Below, in pieces: positions 47,941 to 56,613 of a stretch of DNA of 64,000 nt (positions within the stretch are counted from its first letter, which is position 1; every line of letters starts with the position of its first letter). Under the pieces are notes generated by a model. That model worked only from the letters and a program-made list of their open reading frames with translations, was not told where the DNA came from and searched no databases. Both the position numbers and the translations under genes were made by a program. Origin of the DNA: Bosea vestrisii. GTDB taxonomy: Bacteria > Pseudomonadota > Alphaproteobacteria > Rhizobiales > Beijerinckiaceae. The stretch lies in the NCBI RefSeq assembly GCF_030144325.1, contig NZ_CP126307.1:1798001-1862000 (forward strand), given 5' to 3'.

Positions 47941-49530
47941 ATGGCCACCGCCGCGACTGCGATCCCCACCGGCGCCCCACCGGCTGCCGACGCCATCCCC
48001 ATGCGCCGGATCTTCGCCTTCCTGGCGATGGTCTTCGGCATGTTCATGGCGATCCTCGACATCCAGATCGTCTCGGCCTCGCTCGCCGAGATCCAGGCCG
48101 GTCTCTCGGCTTCCAGCGACGAGATCGCCTGGGTCCAGACCGCCTATCTCATCGCCGAAGTCATCATGATCCCGCTGTCCGGCTATCTCAGCCGGGCGCT
48201 GTCGACCCGTGTCTTCTTCTCGATCGCCGCTGCCGGCTTCACTGTGGCGAGCATACTTTGCGCCACATCGAGCTCGATCAACGAGATGATCCTCTGGCGC
48301 GCGATCCAGGGCTTCATCGGCGGCGGCATGATTCCCGGCGTCTTCGCCGCGGCCTTCACGATCTTCCCGGCCTCGAAGCGGCCGATCGTCTCGCCGCTGA
48401 TCGGCCTGATCGCCACGCTCGCCCCGACGATCGGCCCGACTGTCGGCGGCTATCTCAGCCATGCCTTCTCCTGGCACTGGCTCTTCCTGGTCAATGTCGT
48501 GCCCGGCATCGCCGTCACCATCGCCGCCTGGACGCTGATCGATTTCGACAAGCCCGATCATAGCCTGCTCAAGCGCTTCGACTGGGTCGGCCTCATATCC
48601 ATGGCCGCCTTTCTCGGCAGCATGGAGTACGTGCTCGAGGAAGGCACCCGCCTCGACTGGTTCGAGAGCCACGAGATCATTCTCTTCACGGCCGTGATGA
48701 TCATCGGCGCCATCATGTTCTTCTGGCGCGCGCTGACGCGCGACGACCCCCTGGTCGATCTCTACGCCTTCAGGAACCGCAACTTCGCCTTTGGCTCGCT
48801 GTTCTCTTTCACCATGGGCATCGGCCTTTATGGGCTGACCTATCTCTACCCGGTCTATCTCAGTCGCATCCGCGGCTATGACGCGCTGATGATCGGCGAG
48901 ACCATGTTCGTCACCGGCCTTGCCATGTTCCTGACCGCGCCGATCGCCGGGCGCCTGTCGACCAAGCTCGATCCGCGCATCATGATGATGATTGGCTTCG
49001 GCGGCTTCGCGCTCGGCACCTGGCTCGCCTCTTCGATCACCGCCGACTGGGATTTTCACGAACTGTTGATCCCGCAGATTCTGCGTGGCTGTTCGCTAAT
49101 GCTGTGCATGGTGCCGATCAACAATCTCGCGCTCGGGACCTTGCCTCCGCAGCAGCTCAAAAATGCATCCGGTCTCTACAATCTCACCCGCAATCTCGGC
49201 GGCGCGGTTGGCCTCGCGGTGATCAACACCCTGCTCAACGGCCGCACCGATCTACACATCACGCGCCTGCACGAGGCCGTCTCCGCCGGCCGCCAGATCG
49301 CCGAGGAAAATCTGGCATCGATGACCCAGCGCTTCATCGAATATGGCGACATTGCCCAGTCGATGGCGCTGAAGCTGCTGACGCAGCGGGCCCACAAGCA
49401 GGCACTGGTCATGGCGTTCGGCGACGTCTTTCTCGCCTTGACCGTCATTTTCGCTGCTTTGGTGCTGCTGTCCCTGTTCATGACCAAGCCGCCAGCCGTG
49501 GCCCCCGCCGGCGGTGGCGGCGGCCACTAA
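47941..49530 (+). CDS. emrB: DHA2 family MFS multidrug efflux transporter (EmrB/QacA)
   Basis: A 529-aa protein with 14 predicted membrane segments, opening RRIFAFLAMVFGMFMAILD with the DHA2 motif ILDIQIVSASLAEIQ and motif A-like RGYDALMIGE in the second half. It is a proton-driven exporter of drugs or toxic compounds, paired with EmrA upstream. AGGAGG precedes the ATG. Regulation is presumably by the divergent TetR protein. Confidence 0.94.
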   Translation: MATAATAIPTGAPPAADAIPMRRIFAFLAMVFGMFMAILDIQIVSASLAEIQAGLSASSDEIAWVQTAYLIAEVIMIPLSGYLSRALSTRVFFSIAAAGFTVASILCATSSSINEMILWRAIQGFIGGGMIPGVFAAAFTIFPASKRPIVSPLIGLIATLAPTIGPTVGGYLSHAFSWHWLFLVNVVPGIAVTIAAWTLIDFDKPDHSLLKRFDWVGLISMAAFLGSMEYVLEEGTRLDWFESHEIILFTAVMIIGAIMFFWRALTRDDPLVDLYAFRNRNFAFGSLFSFTMGIGLYGLTYLYPVYLSRIRGYDALMIGETMFVTGLAMFLTAPIAGRLSTKLDPRIMMMIGFGGFALGTWLASSITADWDFHELLIPQILRGCSLMLCMVPINNLALGTLPPQQLKNASGLYNLTRNLGGAVGLAVINTLLNGRTDLHITRLHEAVSAGRQIAEENLASMTQRFIEYGDIAQSMALKLLTQRAHKQALVMAFGDVFLALTVIFAALVLLSLFMTKPPAVAPAGGGGGH

Positions 49531-49646
49531 GAGCGGCCAACTCCGCCCGGCGCGCGTGGTGGACAACCCCCTGATGCGTCTTGCCGCAGGTGCGAAGAGA
49601 TTGACAGTCGGCTTCGGAAGCGTCAAAAATATGAGTAATATCAGTA

Positions 49647-49665
49647 GTTTAGATAAATTCTAAAC
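49647..49665. promoter_or_regulatory. Irr-type iron-control palindrome upstream of irr
   Basis: GTTTAGA-N5-TCTAAAC is a perfect 7+5+7 palindrome 35 bases before the irr start. It matches the TTTAGAA-N3-TTCTAAA consensus of the iron control element bound by Irr in Rhizobiales, suggesting autoregulation. Confidence 0.7.
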
Positions 49666-49700
49666 TGCATTGGAACTGATCTGCGAGTTGGAAAGCGTTC

Positions 49701-50234
49701 ATGAGCATTCTGTCCCTCAAGGATGGCAGCCCGGTGCGAGCCCAGGCGGACCAGATTCCCTGGCCGCAAAAGGCGCCCGCCGCCTGCCCGATCAGCGCCG
49801 TCAAGGCGCGCCTGCGTAGCGTCGGCTTGCGGCCGACCCGGCAGCGCATGGCGCTTGGCTGGTTGCTCTTCGCCAAGGGCGACCGCCATGTCAGCGCCGA
49901 GATGCTCTATGAAGAGGCGCTGCGCGCCCGCGAACCGCTTTCGCTCGCGACCGTCTACAACACGCTGCGCCAGTTTTCCGAGGTCGGCCTGCTGCGCCAG
50001 GTCTCGGTCTCCGGGCCGAAGACCTTCTTCGACACCAATGTCTCGGAGCACCACCACTTCTACAACGAAGACGACGAGACCGTCGTCGACATTCCGGGTT
50101 CCGAGATCCATGTCTCGGGTCTGCCGGTCGCCCCGGAAGGCATGCTGATCGCCTCCGTCGAAGTGATTGTGCGCCTGCGCCGCGCCGATGAAGAGGAGAC
50201 GGTGACGAAGGTCGCCGGTGGCCGCCGGGCGTGA
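49701..50234 (+). CDS. irr: iron response regulator Irr (Fur superfamily)
   Basis: A 177-aa regulator. The DNA-binding part is LRSVGLRPTRQRMALGWLLF followed by LATVYNTLRQFSEVGLLRQV, and the triple-His metal/heme site lies in NVSEHHHFYNEDDETVVDI. An N-terminal ACPIS sequence occupies the place of the heme-regulatory GCPWH motif of Bradyrhizobium Irr, keeping Cys-Pro only. Irr represses iron storage and heme genes under iron limitation and is degraded or inactivated by heme. It is co-translated with bfd (GTGA overlap) and lies next to bfr. Confidence 0.94.
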   Translation: MSILSLKDGSPVRAQADQIPWPQKAPAACPISAVKARLRSVGLRPTRQRMALGWLLFAKGDRHVSAEMLYEEALRAREPLSLATVYNTLRQFSEVGLLRQVSVSGPKTFFDTNVSEHHHFYNEDDETVVDIPGSEIHVSGLPVAPEGMLIASVEVIVRLRRADEEETVTKVAGGRRA

Positions 50235-50518
50235 TCGTCTGCTCCTGCAACGTTTTATCCTGCCGGCAGATCAAGGGTACGATCGCGCCGGATGGGAGCG
50301 GTCCGCGCACTGCGGGCGAGGCTTATGATTGCCTCGGCTGCAGCCCGGATTGCGGCCGTTGCGCCCGCGAGGTCCGCGCTCTGCTCACGGAGGCGCGCGC
50401 GGCCTGCGCCAGCCAGTGCCATAGCTGCGCCAGCCATGAAATCGCCTGCTCGGTGCATGTCTCTATCGGCCTGATGATGGCCGGCATCGAGGAGAACGAC
50501 GACCGCGTCGCAGCCTGA
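50231..50518 (+). CDS. bfd: bacterioferritin-associated ferredoxin (Bfd-like [2Fe-2S])
   Basis: A 95-aa protein starting at GTG that overlaps the irr stop. The N-terminus MIVCSCNVLSCRQIKG and YDCLGCSPDCGRCAREV supply the four cluster cysteines of the BFD fold. An unusual Cys-rich extension (ASQCHSCASHEIACSV) follows. Bfd reduces bacterioferritin heme to release stored iron. Its place between irr and bfr supports that role. Confidence 0.88.
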   Translation: MIVCSCNVLSCRQIKGTIAPDGSGPRTAGEAYDCLGCSPDCGRCAREVRALLTEARAACASQCHSCASHEIACSVHVSIGLMMAGIEENDDRVAA

Positions 50519-50582
50519 TCAAGGTTGCACGATTTTTCCTGATACCGCACGATCTCCCTCTTCCCTTTCGCGCCTCCAAGCT

Positions 50583-50607
50583 CTACATTAGGATCATTCT
50601 AATGTAG
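50583..50607. promoter_or_regulatory. Irr-type iron-control palindrome upstream of bfr
   Basis: CTACATTAG-N7-CTAATGTAG is a perfect 9+7+9 palindrome 21 bases before the bfr start, positioned to block transcription or its initiation. On the other strand its core reads TTAGAATGATCCTAA, close to the Irr iron control element. Confidence 0.7.
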
Positions 50608-50628
50608 CTCATTGCCAGGAGAGCAGCG

Positions 50629-51117
50629 ATGAAGGGTGACAAGAGGGTCATCGAATACCTCAATAAGGGCCTGCGCTCCGAGCTCACGGCCATCAACCAG
50701 TACTGGCTGCACTACCGGATCCTCGACAATTGGGGTCTGAAGGACATGGCCAAGATCTGGAAGAAGGAATCGATCGAGGAAATGGTCCATGCCGACCGCT
50801 TCACCGACCGCATCCTCTTCCTCGAAGGCTTCCCGAATATGCAGACGCTTGACCCGCTGCGCATCGGCGAGAACGTCAAGGAAGTGATCGAATGCGACCT
50901 CAAGGCCGAGATCGAGGCGCGCGCGCTCTATCAGGAAGCCGCCAAATACTGCCGCGAGGTCGGTGATTACCCGTCCGAAGAGCTGTTCAAGAATCTGATG
51001 AAGGATGAGGAAGGCCATATCGACTTCCTCGAGACGCAACTCGACCTGATCGGCCGCATCGGCCTCGAACTCTACACCCAGAAGCATATCGGCGGGCTCG
51101 AGGGCGACCAACACTGA
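50629..51117 (+). CDS. bfr: bacterioferritin
   Basis: A 162-aa heme-containing iron-storage subunit (24-mer). Ferroxidase ligands align exactly with the family: E18, E51, H54, E94, E127 and H130, with heme-ligating M52 (EEMVHADRF and DEEGHIDFLE segments). AGGAG precedes the ATG. Expression is likely repressed by Irr through the palindrome upstream when iron is scarce, with Bfd mediating release. Confidence 0.97.
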   Translation: MKGDKRVIEYLNKGLRSELTAINQYWLHYRILDNWGLKDMAKIWKKESIEEMVHADRFTDRILFLEGFPNMQTLDPLRIGENVKEVIECDLKAEIEARALYQEAAKYCREVGDYPSEELFKNLMKDEEGHIDFLETQLDLIGRIGLELYTQKHIGGLEGDQH

Positions 51118-51241
51118 GCAACGGTGATTCGTGGCAATGACCAACCGGGCCTGGCGACAGGTCCGGTTTTTGTTGCGCGCCGTGCTCGCCAACTGGGGCG
51201 CACCATGCCAGAGACCAGACCGACAGCATGGAGATAAGCGG

Positions 51242-51781
51242 ATGGGATTGATCGTCGCGGTGGCCCGGGATGACCGCCACCACTTCAGCAAGCCTGTCCT
51301 GCCCATGATCCACCTGCTTGCCGGCCTCGGCATCGAGGGCGATGCCCATTGCGGCGCGACGGTGAAGCATCGCTCACGCGTCGCGGTCGATCCGACCCAG
51401 CTTAATCTGCGGCAGGTTCATCTCATTCACGCCGAGCTTTTCAGCGAACTCGCAGCCGCCGGCTTTTCGGTCCGGCCAGGCGAGATGGGCGAGAACGTCA
51501 CCACCCGTGGGATCGATCTGCTCGGCCTGCCCATCGGCGCCCGCCTGCAGCTCGGGGACGAGGCCGTCGTCGAGATCACCGGCCTTCGCAATCCTTGCAT
51601 CCAGATCCAGGCTTTCCAGCCCGGCCTCCTCAAGGCAGTGCTCGGCCGGGCCGCCGATGGCAGCCTCATCCGCAAGGCCGGCGTCATGGCGGTGGTCATT
51701 GCAGGCGGCAAAGTCAGGCCGGGCGACGCGATCGCCGTGACCTTGCCGGCGCTGCCGCATCGCGCGCTCGAACGGGTCTGA
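51242..51781 (+). CDS. MOSC domain-containing protein
   Basis: A 179-aa protein. The MOSC fold (molybdenum cofactor sulfurase C-terminal) shows as GIEGDAHCGATVKHRSR, VRPGEMGENVTTRGIDL and the conserved Cys in GLRNPCIQIQAF. Standalone MOSC proteins such as YiiM reduce N-hydroxylated compounds or carry sulfur. The start at 51242 follows GGAG; a longer reading from 51131 is not family-like. Confidence 0.88.
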   Translation: MGLIVAVARDDRHHFSKPVLPMIHLLAGLGIEGDAHCGATVKHRSRVAVDPTQLNLRQVHLIHAELFSELAAAGFSVRPGEMGENVTTRGIDLLGLPIGARLQLGDEAVVEITGLRNPCIQIQAFQPGLLKAVLGRAADGSLIRKAGVMAVVIAGGKVRPGDAIAVTLPALPHRALERV

Positions 51782-51903
51782 GCCCCTCGGCATAGGCCCC
51801 GTCGACGCGGCGGATCTGGCGGGCCGCCGCTTCGTTGACCGAAAAACGGCGCAGCCCGAAAGCCACGCCGCTCATTCAAACCGATGCTCGCAAGGCAGGC
51901 GGA

Positions 51904-52565
51904 TCAGACGTAGCTGATATTCGCCGCTTCCGGGCCCTTCTTGCCGGCCCGGATCGAGAAGCGTACGCGCTGCCCGTCCATCGGCGGCTGCAAACCGCTT
52001 CGGCTCAGCGAAGAGACGTGCAGGAACACGTCCGGCCCGCCCTGGTCCGGGGCAATGAAGCCGAAACCGCGCTCGGTGTTGAAGAACTTCACCGCGCCGT
52101 CGAACGGTCCCTCCATCGGGGCGCTAGCGCCGCGATCGAAGCTGCCGCGATCGCCACGGTCGAAACCGCCACGGTCGCCGCGGTCGTAACCGCCGCCGCC
52201 CCCATAGCCGCCGCCGAAATCGTCACGGGGCGGGCGCGGCGAGAACGGACGACCGCCGCCAGCGCCACCGCCGCCCGCGCCCGCGGCGCAGCCGGAGTCG
52301 CGGTCGAGGCGTCGATCTCGTGGACCGCGACAACCTGCAGGCCGCGCCTGCCTTCGCCGAGATCGCAGATGATGGTCGCACCGGGCTGCAGGTCCTGCGG
52401 ATCTTGCGGGCCGATGGATGAAACGTGGACGAAAACGTCACCAGAGCCGTCCGCCGGAGAAGCAAAGCCGAAGCCCTTCTCCGGATCGAACCACTTGATC
52501 TTGGCTTCGACATTCTCGTGGGTGACGAACGGTGCCGGGGCGGCGGGCTTACGACGATCGAACAT
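51904..52565 (-). pseudogene. two-domain cold-shock protein, frameshifted in the Gly-rich linker
   Basis: The first frame (start 52565) gives a cold-shock domain with RNP1-like KGFGFASP and RNP2-like DVFVHVSS. The second frame gives a Gly/Arg/Asp-rich linker (repeated FDRGDRG units) and a second domain with RGFGFIAP and DVFLHVSS, ending NISYV. The two join if one G is added around 52274-52282; without it the first frame runs into a nonsense Ala-rich tail. An intact gene would encode ~220 aa, an RNA chaperone with an RGG-like linker. Confidence 0.85.
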
Positions 52566-52743
52566 GCAGCTTCAACGATAGTGACCGGGAGCGCGCAATC
52601 TAGCGCAAGCTTCGGGGTTCGTCATCGGGGCGGCGCAGCAAAAATTCTGGTCCGGCGAAATGCTGCCGGATTGCCGAATTTTTCTCCAGAGACGCCGTTT
52701 CAAGCGGCGGATCGTTCAAAATTCACCCCATGGGGGGCAGACG

Positions 52744-53463
52744 TCAACCGCCTTGTCTCGGTTCGGCTTCCGAGCAGCGGATCATCTGGACCTTCTTCGG
52801 CATCTCGCCAACCGCCGGGACGAACTGCCCGGACTGGGGATCGAGCAGCATCAGCTCGCCGGTCGCGACCGCGAAATAAGCGCCATGCAGATGGATCCTC
52901 CCCTTACCCTCGAGGATGCTGATGCAGGGAAAGGTGCGCAGATTGGCGATCGACTGCTGGATCGAGAGCAAGGCCAGGCGCTCGACATAAGCCTCGAAGC
53001 TCTCATTGCGGCTGCGCCCGCCCGAGCGCCTGGCCGCTGGTTCGACCAGCGTGATCCACCTGCCGATGAAATCGCCGGGCGAAAGCGGGCCCTGGGCATC
53101 GTCGGCGAAAGCCCTGATGCCCCCGCAGCGGCCATGGCCGAGCACGACGATATGTTCGACCTTGAGCGCCTGGACGCCGTATTCGAGCGCGGCCGAGGTG
53201 CCGTGTAGCTGATCGTCCGGCGAGAAGGGTGGGATCAGGTTGGCGATATTGCGGATCACGAACATCTCGCCCGGACTCGCATCGAAGATCACCTCAGGCG
53301 AAACCCGCGAATCGCAGCAGCCGATCAACATGATCTTCGGCGTCTGTCCGCTCTCGGCGAGCTTTTCGTAGCGGCTCTGCTCGCGGACGAAACGATCGTC
53401 GAGGAAGGTGCGATAGCCTTCCGTCAGGCGCTGCGGGAACGGCTCTGAAGCTGGCTGGTCCAT
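52744..53463 (-). CDS. beta-class carbonic anhydrase
   Basis: A 239-aa zinc enzyme interconverting CO2 and bicarbonate. Zinc ligands and catalytic dyad are in GCCDSRVSPEVIF (Cys, Asp-Arg) and VVLGHGRCGGIRAF (His, Cys). RNIANLIPPF and ALEYGVQALKVEHI match the beta-class signature. Length is normal for the proteobacterial branch. It stands alone between the cold-shock gene and DUF167. Confidence 0.95.
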   Translation of the reverse strand: MDQPASEPFPQRLTEGYRTFLDDRFVREQSRYEKLAESGQTPKIMLIGCCDSRVSPEVIFDASPGEMFVIRNIANLIPPFSPDDQLHGTSAALEYGVQALKVEHIVVLGHGRCGGIRAFADDAQGPLSPGDFIGRWITLVEPAARRSGGRSRNESFEAYVERLALLSIQQSIANLRTFPCISILEGKGRIHLHGAYFAVATGELMLLDPQSGQFVPAVGEMPKKVQMIRCSEAEPRQGG

Positions 53464-53535
53464 GGCGCGCAGTTGGGCCAGAAGGCGACTGCCTTCGTCA
53501 AGAGCTGGCTGGCATGATTCTGCTGCAATGCAGCA

Positions 53536-53850
53536 TCAAATCTCGCAAATCCGCTTCTGCAATTGCGCCGCCAATGCCTCGCCATCGCCGCGGGCGACGA
53601 TGCGCTTGAGTCGCGCACTCGCGCCGGCCGTCAGCGACAGCTGCGAGCGGGAAACGCCGAGCACCTCGGCCAAAAGCACGATCAGCGCGGCATTGGCCTC
53701 CCCCTCGGTCGGGGCAGCCCTGACCCTGGCTTTCAACACCTGGCGACCATCGGCCAGGGTCTCGATCCCACCCAGGCTGTCGCGCCCGCCGCGCGGCGTC
53801 AGGCGAATGGCGATCGCGAGCCCGTCCGGCGTGACGGACCAGGCCGTCAC
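53536..53850 (-). CDS. DUF167/YggU family protein
   Basis: A 104-aa protein with the DUF167 pattern: IRLTPRGGRDSLGG at the N-terminus, VLKARVRAAPTEGEANAAL in the middle and SLTAGASARLKRIV near the end. GTG at 53850 is taken as start, six bases after the yggT stop; the long open frame upstream only shadows yggT. The yggT-yggU pairing is widely conserved, with unknown function. Confidence 0.88.
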   Translation of the reverse strand: MTAWSVTPDGLAIAIRLTPRGGRDSLGGIETLADGRQVLKARVRAAPTEGEANAALIVLLAEVLGVSRSQLSLTAGASARLKRIVARGDGEALAAQLQKRICEI

Positions 53851-53855
53851 TGCTG

Positions 53856-54146
53856 CTAGAAGACGTTGGGGTAAATGTAGCGAGTGATCACGCTCTGGAT
53901 GAAGAAGATCAGCAGTAGCAGGATGATCGGCGAGATATCGATGCCGCCGAGATTGGGCATCATGTTCCGGATCGGCCGCAGCGCCGGCTCGGTGATACGG
54001 TAGAGGAAATCCCAGACCGTGGAGACGAACTGATTGCGGGTGTTGACGACGTTGAAGGCGATCAACCAGCTCAGCACCGCCGAGGCGATCAGGATCCAGA
54101 CATAGAGGTTCAGCGCCAACATCACGACGTCGAGAACGGCACGCAT
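53856..54146 (-). CDS. YggT family membrane protein
   Basis: A 96-aa protein with two hydrophobic segments (VVMLALNLYVWILIASAVLSW and PIILLLLIFFIQSVIT) separated by the conserved YRITEPALRPIRNMMP amphipathic region. YggT homologues affect osmotic tolerance and chloroplast/cyanobacterial nucleoid or division processes. The start at 54146 (MRAVLD) is used. It is co-transcribed with DUF167. Confidence 0.9.
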   Translation of the reverse strand: MRAVLDVVMLALNLYVWILIASAVLSWLIAFNVVNTRNQFVSTVWDFLYRITEPALRPIRNMMPNLGGIDISPIILLLLIFFIQSVITRYIYPNVF

Positions 54147-54254
54147 CGAACGGTATCTCCGAGAAGGCCGGGCGCTCCGCCGGAAGCGCCCACAAAACTC
54201 CTGCCGCAAGCGATTGACAGGAGCGCGACGCAAGGCCTAGAAGGCCAGCGCCTT

Positions 54255-54330
<76 letters not shown>

Positions 54331-54627
54331 GGTTTTTCGCTAAATATATGGGATTAAACGGTTTTTAGCGGGACTGGTTGGGATTACCCCAACATTTACC
54401 CCAACAGGCGCCGAAGGCAGGCGTCGTCTCCATTTGAGCACCAGACCTGTTCGGCTGACGATGCGCAACGAAATCAGCGCTCGCGATCGACAATGGCTCG
54501 GGCGATTCGCCCCCTCCCCTAGTTCTGGCCGCCGCTCACGCCAACCTTCAGGCCGAACGCTTCATCGCCAGGCGGCATCGGCATCAGAAAACCTAGCCGC
54601 CTGTGTTGCCCCGTCATACCCTTTGTC
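54331..54627. other. gene-free tRNA-adjacent segment, possible attachment-site remnant
   Basis: No convincing gene in these ~300 bases. Directly after the tRNA CCA there is CGCTAAA...TTTTAGCG, then GTTGGG/CCCAAC (54377-54393) and a direct repeat TACCCCAAC (54385-54393 and 54397-54405). Clustered short repeats next to a tRNA 3' end are what an integrase-recognised region looks like. No integrase gene and no second copy of the tRNA end were found in the window. Confidence 0.4.
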
Positions 54628-54927
54628 TCAGCGGTCGATGTGCTCGGGCATCGCCTTCAGCTGATCCTTGGTCCAGCTGACGAGCGCGTGAACTTCGCCA
54701 TCTTCGTCGCGCATGAAGTCAAGTTCGCCAATCGGGACAGCTACGGGCTTTGCGCCGATGCCAAGGAAACCGCCGACATCGATTACGACCTGACTGGTCG
54801 GCCCGGAACCGTGAATGTGGGAGACCGAGCCGATCTTATCGTCGCCGGGCCCATAGATAGTGGCCCCATCGAGTGCGTCGGCAGTCAACTCGGAGCTGGA
54901 AAGACGGATATGCTTGGAGTGGTCCAT
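54628..54927 (-). CDS. PRC-barrel domain-containing protein
   Basis: A 99-aa protein. The PRC-barrel pattern is LDGATIYGPGDDKIGSVSHI followed by VVIDVGGFLGIGAKPVAVPI and ELDFMRDEDGE. Standalone PRC-barrel proteins are common stress or envelope-related accessory genes in Rhizobiales. Good upstream AGGAGGAAAT on the minus strand. It is the last gene of a minus-strand run in the accessory region. Confidence 0.87.
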   Translation of the reverse strand: MDHSKHIRLSSSELTADALDGATIYGPGDDKIGSVSHIHGSGPTSQVVIDVGGFLGIGAKPVAVPIGELDFMRDEDGEVHALVSWTKDQLKAMPEHIDR

Positions 54928-54969
54928 GATTTCCTCCTCATGCTCGAACTCATTGAACGAGCAGAGGCC

Positions 54970-55287
54970 TCAGGCGTTCCGTTGCGAGCGCTCGCCGGCC
55001 GCTATGAGTTGCCGCGCCAGCCGAGCGCTGTCCCGCTTCGCTTGAGCCGCGCCATCGGCATAGGTCGCGCCCGCAGGCAGCTGGAGTGCCGCGCAGGTCT
55101 CGGGCGGCATCGTAGCCGCATCATTCTTCAGCGCGACGCACAGCCGGTTAAGCGCCACGATCAGTAGTCCACCCGAGGAGGCCTCAACGACCTCACCCTC
55201 GGGATGCTCAACCAGGGCGCAGAACGCCCGCCTGAGCGCTGGCTTGTCCTCGCCGCTGATGGCGTCGGTGATGTCTCGGAGTTTCAT
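54970..55287 (-). CDS. hypothetical protein, member of overlapping five-gene chain
   Basis: A 105-aa soluble, mainly helical protein (MKLRDITDAISGEDKPALRR, then GGLLIVALNRLCVALKND, ending GERSQRNA). I do not recognise a family. Its ATG overlaps the stop of the upstream gene (ATGA), so it is the 3' end of a translationally coupled series. Codon use looks like that of the host. Confidence 0.7.
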   Translation of the reverse strand: MKLRDITDAISGEDKPALRRAFCALVEHPEGEVVEASSGGLLIVALNRLCVALKNDAATMPPETCAALQLPAGATYADGAAQAKRDSARLARQLIAAGERSQRNA

Positions 55288-55640
55288 GTCATCCACCCGC
55301 CTTGCCGGTGCTGCGTGCTCCATTGCTCCGCCTCGCCGTCGAAGTCCGCGATGCCGTTGTCATCGGGCATGCCTTCGTCGTCGCACTGTCCGCCCTCGTC
55401 CTCACACTGCTCTTCAAGATCCGGATCGCCGTCGATCTGATCCATGAAGGCGACGACGGCGCCGGCAATGGCGTCGAGCCTGCGCCGGAGGCCGGCGGCG
55501 GAGTTGGTGGCGCGTGCCAGCCGGTTCGCGACTTCTCCCAGGATCAGGAGCACGTCGCGCGATTCGGCCGGCGTTAGATCTTCGCTTCCAGAGAGTGGCT
55601 GAGCGAAGAGCGGGAAGAGGTTCTCGCCCACGAGGCTCAT
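55284..55640 (-). CDS. hypothetical acidic-tail protein, member of overlapping chain
   Basis: A 118-aa protein: MSLVGENLFPLFAQPLSGSE, then a helical part (RDVLLILGEVANRLARATNS) and a very acidic C-terminal tail rich in Asp/Glu with two Cys (EEQCEDEGGQCDDEG). No family recognised. The start at 55640 follows a GGGGGC-rich site and overlaps the upstream stop; a longer open reading from 55781 only overlaps the neighbour. Confidence 0.68.
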   Translation of the reverse strand: MSLVGENLFPLFAQPLSGSEDLTPAESRDVLLILGEVANRLARATNSAAGLRRRLDAIAGAVVAFMDQIDGDPDLEEQCEDEGGQCDDEGMPDDNGIADFDGEAEQWSTQHRQGGWMT

Positions 55641-55933
55641 AGCTGCCCCCTCTCTTCGACGCGCGCCTTGAACGCGAGTGCGTAAGGCCATTCGCAATCC
55701 ATCTCGATATCCGTGCAGCACGCCCAACGGCGCAGGTGGTCGCCGAAGTTGACTTGATCGCTCCATCGAGCGGCATACCAACCAGGCCAGCCCGGCACGG
55801 CCTCAAATGTCGCGCCGCAGCGATCGAGGCAGGCCATGACGCGAGGAATCCGTTTGGCTTCAGCTTCGACTTCATGGGCGTAGACGGTCGCTGCGGCGAC
55901 TGGCGTCTCGCGGAAAAACTGCTGGCGGTTCAT
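55637..55933 (-). CDS. hypothetical protein, member of overlapping chain
   Basis: A 98-aa protein (MNRQQFFRETPVAAATVYAH, then PRVMACLDRCGATFEAVPGW, PGWYAARWSDQVNFGDHLRR, ACCTDIEMDCEWP). It is rich in Trp and Cys, which suggests a compact metal- or disulfide-stabilised fold, but no known motif is evident. It is coupled by 4-base overlaps on both sides. Confidence 0.68.
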   Translation of the reverse strand: MNRQQFFRETPVAAATVYAHEVEAEAKRIPRVMACLDRCGATFEAVPGWPGWYAARWSDQVNFGDHLRRWACCTDIEMDCEWPYALAFKARVEERGQL

Positions 55934-56103
55934 GCGCGGCGCTCCATTGGAAGGACGCGCCTGCCGATGACCAATTCCCCGTCAACGAAGACGACGGGCA
56001 GATGGCCATAGAACGAGTACGTCGGCAGGCTGATGGGTTTTACGGCGGATGAGCGCGAGGGCTTGCCCCGGCCGCGGCTGCGGTTGATGCGGATCGCGCT
56101 CAT
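55930..56103 (-). CDS. small hypothetical protein, member of overlapping chain
   Basis: A 57-aa basic protein (MSAIRINRSRGRGKPSRSSA, then LPTYSFYGHLPVVFVDGELV, ending PMERRA). The reading frame fits exactly between its neighbours with ATGA overlaps at both ends (56100-56103 and 55930-55933), the strongest evidence that it is real despite its size. No family recognised. Confidence 0.62.
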   Translation of the reverse strand: MSAIRINRSRGRGKPSRSSAVKPISLPTYSFYGHLPVVFVDGELVIGRRVLPMERRA

Positions 56104-56579
56104 GCTTCCGCCATCGCTTTGAGGCAGTCGCGAATTAGCTTCAGGGGCTTTTGGACTGCTTCGTCGATGTACTCGGAGTCGCGAGCAAAGATGACATCGA
56201 GCAGCGCCGCGGCCCCGGCCGGTGTCCGCGGCGCTGCTTCGTAACAGGCATCAGAGACGGCGGCCCAAACTGCATAACGCCCTTCGAATTCGGCCGAGAT
56301 AGCCTTCGCTTCCTGGCTATCGGTCGGCAGGGAGCAATAGCGTTCAAACACCGCTGCCTCGGCCTTGTCTAAGCGGTGGAACTGCGCGCACAGCGCGAAC
56401 AGCTTGGCGTCGGGCGCGCCGTCAGCGCCGATATCCTGCGCGAGCGGAGGGGGCACATAGGGTACCGCCTTGCAGATGGCGGCAGCGGCAGGCGAATTGG
56501 CGCAGCCGGAAATCACAGCCGGTACCGCAACGGAAGTGAGTACGCCTTTAATCGCGGCGCGGCGGTTCAATGCGGGCAT
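56100..56579 (-). CDS. hypothetical exported protein, possible Tat lipoprotein
   Basis: A 159-aa protein. The N-terminus MPALNRRAAIKGVLTSVAVPAVISGCANS has an RR pair, a hydrophobic stretch and a Cys at a lipobox-like position (ISGC). The mature part is helical with several Cys (ICKAVPYVPPPLA, RYCSLPTDSQEAKA, DACYEAAPRTPAG). AGGAG precedes the ATG. It opens the overlapping part of the chain. Function unknown. Confidence 0.7.
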   Translation of the reverse strand: MPALNRRAAIKGVLTSVAVPAVISGCANSPAAAAICKAVPYVPPPLAQDIGADGAPDAKLFALCAQFHRLDKAEAAVFERYCSLPTDSQEAKAISAEFEGRYAVWAAVSDACYEAAPRTPAGAAALLDVIFARDSEYIDEAVQKPLKLIRDCLKAMAEA

Positions 56580-56613
56580 GGAGCACTCCTCTAGGAAGGG
56601 AAGCGGTGGCGGG

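Noticed and set aside
54434..54664. Plus-strand frame after the tRNA as a gene
   Set aside because: Low-complexity Arg/Ser-rich product, no ribosome site, overlaps the PRC-barrel gene on the other strand.
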